A stretch of 17,500 nt of DNA from Nephromyces sp. MM_2019 (lineage: Eukaryota; Apicomplexa; Aconoidasida; Nephromycida), in the NCBI GenBank assembly GCA_015657535.1, contig JADHZB010000400.1, positions 1-17,500 of the forward strand, read 5' to 3'. Positions 10,431 through 17,500 of this stretch are shown here, one piece after another. How positions within the stretch are numbered: position 1 is the first letter of the stretch; every line of letters starts with the position of its first letter. Position numbers and translations under genes: made by a program. Below the pieces are notes generated by a model that saw only the letters and a list, made by a program, of their open reading frames with translations, was not told where the DNA came from and ran no database searches.

Positions 10431-11519
10431 TCAAAGGAAATAATAACACACTAAAAATCTCTGGCATGAAGTTTTATTTTGCGTATTCATCTTCCGGTCA
10501 GTAAAAATTAATTCGACAACTAAACTCAATCTCAAGGTATTTCGAAAATTACGCATATGGTCCAGACATTGCCCTTCTAGTATTGTATTTTTCCGATTCG
10601 ATAGACTAACCCATCGTTGCTTTATCTTTTTATGAACTGTATTACCCAAACTTGTTGCCCCGAAATATGATTTGTTGTTTAATTAGCTCAGTTGAGATTC
10701 ATTAAATAAACTTTCAGAAGCGTTATGAGTCCCAAAGGTATTTAAGTATCCTAGGTGCTTTACCAAAGTCGCTTCATTTGATTCCCGCTTCAGTAAAGTT
10801 ATAATATACTCAACTCTAACCAAATTTATGCAATGAGCTTTTGCTATTCCAAATAGTAATTTAAATTACTTGTAATTCTCAATTTTACTAATTTCGTTAC
10901 TTTTGCTCATCACTCTTTTTGTCTATGTTATTCATGTATTGCTTGCACTGCTTGTGTGTGGAAATTTGTGATTCTAACAGCCCAGATTTTAATATTGACA
11001 TTATTTGTATGTTTTGAGATTCTAGATTTCACTCAAATATTACATGTAAGCTTTATTTTTGCCTATATTAGTTTCAATATCTAAAAAGTGACAATATAGT
11101 TTTTTCTTTGTAAAATAAATAAATCTTGTCGACATCAATTTGTTATTCCGAGTTCATTTATCGGTATAATTTAATTAAATATATTTTATTATAAATTCGG
11201 ACATCAAAAGTAGTCTACAATTACAAAATCAATTACTTTCGTGATTAAAATAATTTATTTCTTCAACAATAGCTTAGTTTTTATATCCATTTTGTATCCT
11301 GTTTATGGTTTTAATGCCAATTTCGGTGCCCATACACGGTAGTTCTCGCCATTCGTGGTTCCTAATCGTGTTTATTGTTAAATTCTGAATGATTTCAAAT
11401 GTTTTGTGCAATTGTGATTTAGCCTCAACATTTTCGGCATTTGAAAATAAAAACTTTCGGCAAGTGTAGTAATTAGTTGCTGCTATACCCATGGAGATAA
11501 ATGTACCACTCATTTCCAT
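10431..11519 (-). pseudogene. Ty1/copia-like gag remnant, copy R5
   Basis: Minus-strand copy. NGENYRVWAPKLALK is encoded at 11309-11353, a good fit to the copia gag N-terminal signature (N-G-x-N-Y-x-x-W-x-x-K-x-x-L). Upstream in another frame, 81 codons from ATG 11519 include FLFSNAENVEAK, which resembles R4 in the corresponding place. IWAV at 10976-10987 takes the place of IWDV. The region of the zinc knuckle and protease (10431-10650) keeps an open frame of 72 codons but no DSG. Collinear with R4 along its length: a 15-base exact inverted match (11323-11337 against 9114-9128) and another close match (11431-11450 against 9000-9019). Confidence 0.55.
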
Positions 11520-12120
11520 TTTGCAAACATGAGAATTAATTTTGCTACTGTGAATAGCTTAAGCATCTAAAATTGTTTTTCGATTGTAATTAGAAATCAT
11601 ATGATTCATTTATAGGCCTTAGATTAGTTCTGCTAAGCTTAGACTAGTGTCCAATGAAAAATGGGTTGGGCAATTGCATAGTACATATGTGATATTTTTC
11701 ACGTAACATGCATGTATTAATAAGTATATGCATATACATATAATGTACATATATGTAAACATGTGTATATGTGCATAGATATAAGCAAATGCATAAATGT
11801 GTAGACGTAATTCGGGTGTTTATGTAAGCTGTTGTAATTCCAAAAGCTTTGTTGAATTTTTGTCCGACTTATTAGTCATTGTACATCAAATATTCTCAAT
11901 TAATTATTCTGAAAAATTAGAAATACATTTCACATTGATGATATTCAAAAACAGACATATAACCCACTTTTAAAGTACATCTTTGCTAACAAAAATGTAC
12001 TAGAAAAACACAGCAGGACGCTGGTTACCAGCCACGCACAATGTACTTATGATAGGTTTTTAGTTCACATATTATATTTTGTCAACCTAGTAAAACAAAA
12101 CAAGATCAAACGGGTGAAAT
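11520..12120. other. non-coding; alternating TATG/CATA stretch
   Basis: Contains an alternating purine-pyrimidine run of ATG/CAT words at about 11690-11800 and a perfect 13-base palindrome, GCTGGTTACCAGC, at 12020-12032. No gene found. Confidence 0.4.
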
Positions 12121-13493
12121 ATTTGTTAGCAATACACACACACGGCTCAAAGCTGTCGAAACTATGCTTGAGCCAATCACATTTACGTATACACAAGCAC
12201 TGTTTGCTATGAACTTTTAGATGCTAAAAACACATGAATACCCAAAAAGTTTTGGTTCCTGCTGATGATCTACAAATTCCAATTTTCCCATACACTCCAC
12301 AGACCTCATAAAGTCTGTACAATTCACCCACTCCTCAAATTAAACATTCTACAGGTTCTGTAGATTCTAGGTTCTACAACACATTGCTTATACACTTGAC
12401 TTTCTACACACTAAACACTAAACATTAACTACTAAATAGTATTTGCACAATAGATTATACGCTACAACAAGCTACCTATGCTGCAAAAGTACGCACATTT
12501 TGTACATGTTCTCACACAACACAAAATACAGAAACTCTCCACATTCTGTACTAGATACACAAAACTAAAACAAAAAGATATCTCCACTCAACACACACAT
12601 TTATGCTTTCCATACAACCCATACATTTCTCACATATTCAACACACTCGGCTCACTCAACTCGCCCTACACACACTACGGAGTCCACACACTCTATACAC
12701 TCTAGATGATCTACATAGTAAAAACATTCCACAGACTCTATATACTCCACTATCTAGTCACTTTATACATAATACACAAAAAAGGTTCAGACGCATATCT
12801 CACTCAACGCACACAATACACATAACATTCACAACACACACAAAACGCAATAATACTCTTGCTACACATGTAATGCATGTGCTTTATACACTGTAAATAT
12901 TGCAAACTGCATGAAACACACACCACGGACATAATACACATACGCAGCACATACTTAACATGTTAAGCGCAGTGTATACTTCACACACCCTACAAACTTT
13001 ACACACTTCCCAAACACCCACAGACCCACAAACCTACTAACATAGTATTCTACAATTTTACTTTAGCTATACCTAGCGTGTCATTAGTACAGCTTATGAA
13101 ATTATATCAAATTTAATAAATGTACATGATGCGTACAACAGAGTACTCTTTACAAACATATACTTTAAAGCTATCCATATAATCTACATACTACACTCAC
13201 GGCCTAATCATATTCCTACCTTATATACATATGAAATAAAACATACACACACATAGCTCAATGAAATTGAGTGATTATTTCAAGAAATTTTAGATATTAT
13301 TTCGTGCTCATTGATTTGTCTTGTACGTACACTCTTCAACCACTTTTTCACCTAACTTGTACTCACCCAACTTATTCTCTCGTACCCTATTTGTCTCCTT
13401 GTATACCTCTAACCCTCCCCTTATATTTCACATATACAAACCTCCAATATATTTTGCCTAAAAGCGAGCTTAGGCTCCATTGGGCCTTTTTAG
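12121..13493 (+). other. C+A-rich domain, degenerate ACAC/ACTCTACA sequence
   Basis: G becomes rare on the plus strand and words such as TACACAC, CACTCTACA and ACATTC recur without a fixed period. A stem of GGCTCAA (12144-12150) and TTGAGCC (12168-12174) lies near the left edge. The last ~150 bases (13310-13490) are pyrimidine-rich. Open frames here contain mostly Thr, His, Tyr and Leu and look like by-products of composition. It resembles the 3' halves of the introns further right. Confidence 0.5.
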
Positions 13494-13538
13494 AAGACAA
13501 GGATTACTCCAGCTAACACTTTTAGAATTATTAAACGG
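13494..13538 (+). other. candidate 45-nt internal exon
   Basis: Bounded by GCCTTTTTAG on the left and a GTGTGTGTG donor on the right, the same donor style as the confirmed-phase introns. Two of three frames are open (KTRITPANTFRIIKR or RQGLLQLTLLELLN). No link to the downstream gene could be established by phase. Speculative. Confidence 0.2.
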
Positions 13539-14383
13539 GTGTGTGTGCCTCTATATTGTGTAGGGGGAATGGGATGAATATATGTATGGGAGGAAAGCTA
13601 GGGGATGAATGTGTGGCCGCGTGTATGCGTATTGGAGGTAGGCTAGGGGATGAAAGCTTATGTGTGTATGCATTTACATGGCTTTACTGATGTGTGAAGA
13701 AACACCTTACGGTGTTTAAGTGAGCCTTGAGGTTATTTCTAACCCACACATGACCACATACATACATATATATTCACTAGGCATGATGAGTTTTACACAA
13801 ACATATAACCTTGATATTATTCACAACGCATTTTTCACTTATACATACATATATTGAATATTATATATACTTACTCTCACAAACCCATAAATACTTTTCA
13901 TTTCAAAACATTTTATTCCTCACACCCCCAACCTCACTTAGACCAATTCTAACTCCTACGATCTAACTTTTGATCTGTATGTAAAATGTGTACACCTTGA
14001 TATCGTCTGACCTATAGGGTCTACACACTAAGAAATTTACACATTTTTTTAGAATTACGATTACACACCATCAAATTCACACAACCTATTTACATAACTG
14101 TCACATTTCACATTAGGCACACACACATTAATCAGTCTAGACTTAGGCACAAACAAATCGGCTTATTCATCCTACCCACACACTCGAAGAGCACATAAAA
14201 CAAGTTTACGACAAACCTATAAATATTTCGAGTTTAGAGATAATATCTTACCAATTTACACACACTTACACTCACATATATATTAATGATGTACACACAA
14301 GTCAGCAAGATTTCTTGAGTAGGGACACACCATCTTGACTTAAATCCATAACATAGCTCTAAGCGTTTGTATTCACTTCTAAG
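13539..14383 (+). other. G+T-rich then A+C-rich fold-back region
   Basis: The first 200 bases are G/T-rich (GTGTGTGTG, GGGGGAATGGG, TATGTGTGTATGC); the rest is A/C-rich. TGAATATATGTATG (13575-13588) can pair with CATACATATATATTCA (13761-13776). A 7-bp stem AAACACC-TTAC-GGTGTTT lies at 13700-13717. The layout matches a self-pairing intron, but no acceptor that continues an open frame was found. All frames between 14302 and 14360 are stopped, so any exon ending at 14383 is short or untranslated. Confidence 0.35.
13589..13654 (+). repeat. two copies of a 21-base G-rich motif
   Basis: 13589-13609 and 13634-13654 match at 19 of 21 bases (core GCTAGGGGATGAA), spaced 45 bases apart. Four G runs occur between 13563 and 13604, a weak candidate for a G-quadruplex given the long loops. 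Confidence 0.6.
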
Positions 14384-15198
14384 GTGTGTGTAAGCAATTT
14401 AATTTATATACACAAGTCCTAATTATACATAAACTGCATTTAAACACATTTTAGCACCTACACACACACACTCAATTCCCCAACCTCACACTTAACTCCC
14501 CAAACTCACACTCGATTCTTCATACAAATATGCAACACTACACACATACTCAATTCCTCACATACACATTCAACTATTCACACACACTCAATTACACTTA
14601 CACACATACACACTTTGCAACCACTTCCCCACCCACCATACACATGATAAATCTAATTCATTCACACATACCTTTGTAACCCCAAAAAATTTCCTCAATG
14701 CTACTCTCCATTGTTTTATGTACTCTTAATCACACACGCACACACACAAATAAATACACACACACACACACAAATACACACACACACACACAAATAAATA
14801 CACACACACACAAATTAAAATACACACACACACAAATACACACACACACACACAAATAAATACACACACACACAAATTAAAATATACACACACACAAATT
14901 AAAATACACACACACACAAATTAAAATACACACACACACAAATACACACACACACACACACAAATACACACACACACAAATAAATACACACACACACAAA
15001 TAAATACACACACACACAAATACACACACACACACACAAATACACACACACACACACAAATACACACACACACACACAAATACACACACACACACACAAA
15101 TACACACACACACACACACAAATACACACACACACAAATTAAAATACACACACACACACATACACATGCATATATATAAACAATTTATCGCTCTATAG
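14384..15198 (+). other. putative intron upstream of the start codon (5' UTR)
   Basis: The left boundary reads AAG/GTGTGTGTAAGC, and the right boundary reads CGCTCTATAG/ATCGTC, nine bases before the ATG at 15208. The 3' part is a long CA array and lacks a pyrimidine tract, like the intron ending at 16634. The upstream exon would be short and untranslated, so phase gives no support. The alternative is that the gene starts here, with TATATATAAA at 15171-15180 acting as a TATA-like element 28 bases before the ATG. Confidence 0.35.
14731..15167 (+). repeat. (CA)n microsatellite with periodic AAAT/AAATTAAAAT breaks
   Basis: Runs of five to nine AC units are separated by AAAT, AAATAAAT or AAATTAAAAT. 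In the right half the unit AAAT(AC)7 recurs about every 18-20 bases, so this is both a microsatellite and a higher-order minisatellite. Minus-strand frames give Cys-Val strings of no biological meaning. Confidence 0.95.
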
Positions 15199-15207
15199 AT
15201 CGTCAAA

Positions 15208-16036
15208 ATGATTCACCCTGCGAATACTCAAACATCTTACCGTGAGCACGATAAGCCCACACAAGACCCACAGTTTGAGTCCACCTATCATCATCGTAGA
15301 CACATGAGTAACCACACACACACAAGCCATTACACACACACAAGTCATCACACACACTCACCCATTTCTGGGGAACGCTATCAAGACAGGCGGGCACCTT
15401 ACACACACAGGAAAGGGTACACACCTTCTAATTCAAATATTTCAAGCAAACCCTCTCGAACTCCCAGAGCATATGAACAGTCCACACACACACAGCGTAC
15501 CCCACGGAATTCGAATATGTACACACACACATCTTCAAGGGCTGACAACTCATACAACCACCACCATACACATAAATCGCGGAACCAAAACTCATACACA
15601 CACCAAAATTCATACACACACCAAAAGTCGTACACACGCCAAAACCCATATACCATCCCCGACTCATATGCACACCCCAACTCATACGCACACCAAAAAT
15701 CACACACACGGACTAATTCACACACACACACAAACTCACACACACACCACCGCTCACGCACATCTGATATGCATGGCCATCGCTCAAGCAAACGACACAC
15801 ACACACATTACACACAAATAACTCCACTTATCGTAACTCAATGCAATCAGAAGATTTAATGACACCCTACACAAACTCAATATCTAGACACCAAGAACAC
15901 ACACTACACACAAGGGATGGTTACTTTCAAAGGGAAGGTACACATCATTCACAGTCTGTTTACCTCATTCCATCAAGGTCATCCAAAAATACACACAAAT
16001 CCAATTACCGCAAAGACGCACATAATCGTGTTATGG
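15208..16036 (+). CDS. exon encoding a basic His/Ser/Thr/Tyr-rich low-complexity protein
   Basis: Open for 276 codons plus one base, ending at a textbook donor, ATGG/GTAAGTGTG. No family was recognised. Residues 35-54 are His-Thr-Ser-rich, residues 127-186 are ten hexapeptide repeats (consensus QNSYTH), and R-S/S-R dipeptides are scattered throughout (HRSRTSD, PSRSSK, KSR). No signal peptide or membrane segment. The composition suggests an intrinsically disordered, perhaps nucleic-acid-associated protein; this is inference only. The start at 15208 has the context CAAAATG and follows an in-frame TAG at 15196-15198; if that TAG is an acceptor, the exon could extend to 15199. Caution: C/A-rich DNA contains few stops, so length alone is weak evidence. 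The main support is phase agreement with the next two exons. Confidence 0.6.
15586..15765 (+). repeat. 18-bp coding minisatellite, ten hexapeptide units
   Basis: Units read QNSYTH, QNSYTH, QKSYTR, QNPYTI, PDSYAH, PNSYAH, QKSHTR, TNSHTH, TNSHTH, HRSRTS. The DNA unit is about CAAAACTCATACACACAC, so each unit contains the CA microsatellite motif read as Thr-His. The left units are nearly identical and the right ones more diverged. Confidence 0.85.
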
Positions 16037-16634
16037 GTAAGTGTGTATTGTGTTTGCTTGATACACCTTTATAAGTGTGTGTGTATAATATCAATATCTA
16101 TCTCTTATTGTATCTCTCTACACATGCCTCAACTTTATACACACATATACACACTCATATATATTCATATACACATTCATATATATATATACACAGATAT
16201 ATATACACATTTATATATATATATATACATATGCACATTCATATATATATACACAGATATATATACACATTCATATATATATACACAGATATATATGCAC
16301 ATTCATATATATATATACACAGATATATATACACATTCATATATATATATATACATATGCACATTCATATATATATATACACAGATATATATACACATTC
16401 ATATATATATACACCGATATATATACACATTCATATATATATATACGCATATACACATTTATATATATATATACACAGATACACATTTATATATATATAT
16501 ATATATATACATACACACATTCATATATATATATACACAGATATATATACACATCCTATACATATAGATACACACCACACACCCTCACACATAGACACAC
16601 ACCTACACACACACCCTACACACATTCTATATAG
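16037..16634 (+). other. predicted intron 1, phase 1, GT-rich start and AC-rich end
   Basis: Starts GTAAGTGTGTATTGTG, with a further GTGTGTGTGTAT at 16075-16086; ends CACACATTCTATATAG. The last 70 bases are ACACAC-rich with almost no pyrimidine tract. Removing it joins G (last base of exon 1) to AA (first bases of exon 2), giving one Glu codon and an open frame. Of the nearby AG dinucleotides (16567, 16594, 16634, 16656, 16665, 16672), only 16634 fits phase 1. Confidence 0.6.
16139..16555 (+). repeat. AT/AC minisatellite inside intron 1
   Basis: About a dozen units built from (AT)n, ACACATTCAT or GCACATTCAT, and ACACAGAT, spaced roughly 28-36 bases apart. Each unit is partly self-complementary because of the (AT)n tracts. 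Confidence 0.9.
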
Positions 16635-16833
16635 AATATTCACCTCGGATATCAAGCTATAAAAGGAATAAGAAAAAAAAGGGCTATATGCAAACTTCAC
16701 ACACATCTTATCGATCAGGCAAAAGTCGAAAATATCGTCAAAGTTGGGCCTCTTCAGATGAAAAATTCGACCATAAAAAAGCAAAGAAATCATATAGTAA
16801 TGGGAAGGCTGATGATATTGTACACTTTCAATG
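16635..16833 (+). CDS. second exon, charged Lys/Arg/Ser-rich segment
   Basis: 199 bases: AA completing the split Glu codon, 65 full codons, and TG of a split Trp codon. Unlike its surroundings it has little CA repeat and balanced base use, which makes it the most convincing coding segment here. Features seen: SYKRNKKKKGY, a lysine cluster resembling a monopartite nuclear localisation signal; SYRSGKSRKYRQSW, an R/S-rich stretch; then the charged SSDEKFDHKKAKKSYS and ADDIVHFQ. No known domain was recognised. It ends at ATG/GTGTGTGTGTATG. A nuclear basic protein is plausible, not shown. The frame is also open some way upstream of 16635, so the acceptor choice rests on phase. Confidence 0.6.
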
Positions 16834-16879
16834 GTGTGTGTGTATGTGTTATCATATATTATATATACACACACACACC
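16833..16879 (+). promoter_or_regulatory. hairpin at the intron 2 donor
   Basis: GGTGTGTGTGT (16833-16843) pairs perfectly over 11 bases with ACACACACACC (16869-16879), leaving a 25-base AT-rich loop. The donor GT (16834-16835) lies inside the stem, so folding could mask it or present it. TATAG at 16880-16884 directly follows the stem. Confidence 0.6.
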
Positions 16880-16928
16880 TATAGGGTGTAAATTTTTTTT
16901 TTGATATCGTGTGTGCAGTCTCATTATG

Positions 16929-17268
16929 TACACACAGACATACACACACACATACTCATATCTACATACACACATTACATACACACATACATACACACAT
17001 ACATACACACATTACATACACACATTACATACATACATACACACATACATACACACATACATACACACATTCATACACACATACATACACACATACATAC
17101 ACACATACATACACACATTACATACACACATTACATACATACACACATACACACATACATACACTCATACATACACACATACACACATACATACACACAT
17201 ACATACACACATACATACACACATACATACACACATACATACACACATACATACACACATACACACTA
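16929..17268 (+). repeat. 12-bp tandem array (ACACATACATAC)n in intron 2
   Basis: Regular dodecamer array with occasional ACATT or short-unit variants, cleanest from about 17165. It encodes Tyr-Thr-His-Thr or Ile-His-Thr strings in every plus frame; these are not considered genes. Confidence 0.95.
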
Positions 17269-17306
17269 GTAGTTATTTCTTTATATAATTTTTTTTTCTG
17301 GATATT

Positions 17307-17333
17307 GTGTGTATATCATCATGATATACACGC
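17307..17333 (+). repeat. perfect 11-bp palindrome in intron 2
   Basis: GTGTATATCAT (17309-17319), one central C, then ATGATATACAC (17321-17331). Pairing extends by one wobble pair and one G-C pair to 17307/17333. The arms are not simple GT/AC repeat. It follows a T tract and GATATT, a context repeated near 16890-16930. Confidence 0.75.
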
Positions 17334-17357
17334 ATGTGATAAAGTTTATTTACTTAT

Positions 17358-17432
17358 TGTGTATAAATTAGTGTATATACATCTAGAGAACACACTTACA
17401 TACTGTGTACAACACCATATAATTTATACACA
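17358..17432 (+). repeat. 13-bp inverted pair close to the intron 2 acceptor
   Basis: TGTGTATAAATTA (17358-17370) and TAATTTATACACA (17420-17432) are exact reverse complements. The stem ends 41 bases before the acceptor AG at 17472-17473. Confidence 0.75.
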
Positions 17433-17473
17433 CACATTTTTACACATTATATCTTACACACACTATTTTTTAG

Positions 17474-17500
17474 GGAGCAAGATATGATGCTCAATAATCG
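17474..17500 (+). CDS. start of third exon, cut by window end
   Basis: After TTTTTTAG, the first G completes a Trp codon begun in exon 2, then E-Q-D-M-M-L-N-N reads open to the edge. The other two phases meet stops within this short stretch (TAA at 17495 and TGA at 17484 region), so the phase match is informative though based on only 27 bases. Confidence 0.4.

Larger units (their letters stand above)
16834..17473 (+). other. predicted intron 2, phase 2, self-complementary
   Basis: Starts GTGTGTGTGTATGTG and ends ACACACACTATTTTTTAG. The exon 2 remainder TG joins G at 17474 to give a Trp codon, and the frame continues open to the window end. Three internal hairpins (listed separately) and a 12-base CA repeat array would fold most of the intron. 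An alternative acceptor, GTGTGTGCAG at 16918, follows a T10 tract and would lead into a repeat-encoded frame that stops near 17288. Confidence 0.5.

Noticed and set aside
12603..12896. 97-codon Thr/His-rich frame in the C/A-rich domain.
   Set aside because: Composition-driven; no phase-matched splice sites and overlapping alternative frames look the same.
13563..13604. Four G runs as a G-quadruplex.
   Set aside because: Loops of about 10-14 bases make a stable quadruplex unlikely.
15171..15180. TATATATAAA as a TATA box for the predicted gene.
   Set aside because: Such AT words are common here and a splice acceptor (CTATAG at 15198) intervenes before the ATG; kept only as an alternative.
14726..15206. 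Minus-strand open frames made of Cys and Val.
   Set aside because: Pure translation of the CA microsatellite; no other sequence content.
15399..15827. 142-codon minus-strand open frame opposite the predicted exon.
   Set aside because: Antisense shadow of a C/A-rich coding strand, rich in Cys/Val from CA repeats; no splice support on that strand.
16075..16662. Plus-strand frames of Tyr/Ile/His/Thr through the AT/AC minisatellite.
   Set aside because: They translate the repeat inside predicted intron 1; the phase-consistent model skips them.

Overview
Eukaryotic nuclear DNA, strongly AT-rich. The evidence is decayed LTR-retrotransposon sequence, GT-AG introns with consistent codon phase, and long CA microsatellites. 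No bacterial gene layout, rRNA, tRNA or CRISPR array was seen. The species cannot be named from this window.

Region 1 (1-1721): a broken Ty3/gypsy pol fragment on the minus strand (retropepsin, reverse transcriptase and the start of the RT-RNase H connection). It lies between two ~145-bp INVERTED repeats about 95% alike. Ordinary LTR elements have direct repeats, and pol homology stops at the inner edge of one arm.

Region 2 (about 1850-11519): looks like empty AT-rich DNA but is a graveyard of one very old element family. Four gag-protease remnants can be aligned by short motifs: a Ty1/copia-type gag signature (N-Y-x-x-W), a downstream I-W-D-V, and in two copies a D-S-G protease site at the same spacing. 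Copies near 2700-3740, 4900-6150 and 10431-11519 are on the minus strand; the copy at 8934-10015 is on the plus strand. The last two form a collinear inverted pair centred near 10225. No integrase or RT was found for this family, so the units look like non-autonomous gag-protease elements separated by a recurring block.

Region 3 (about 12100-17500): composition changes abruptly to C+A-rich on the plus strand. A predicted gene runs left to right with exons 15208-16036, 16635-16833 and 17474 to the window end. Both junctions keep codon phase. The protein is basic, rich in His/Ser/Thr/Tyr/Arg, and carries ten hexapeptide repeats, which are themselves a coding version of the surrounding CA repeat. 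Its introns begin with GT-rich sequence and end in AC-rich sequence, so the two ends can pair; the last intron also holds perfect, non-simple hairpins. A further intron (14384-15198) with the same design may lie in the 5' UTR. These self-pairing introns, in a gene whose exon contains the same CA motif, are the most interesting content of the window. All gene models are inferred from sequence alone.
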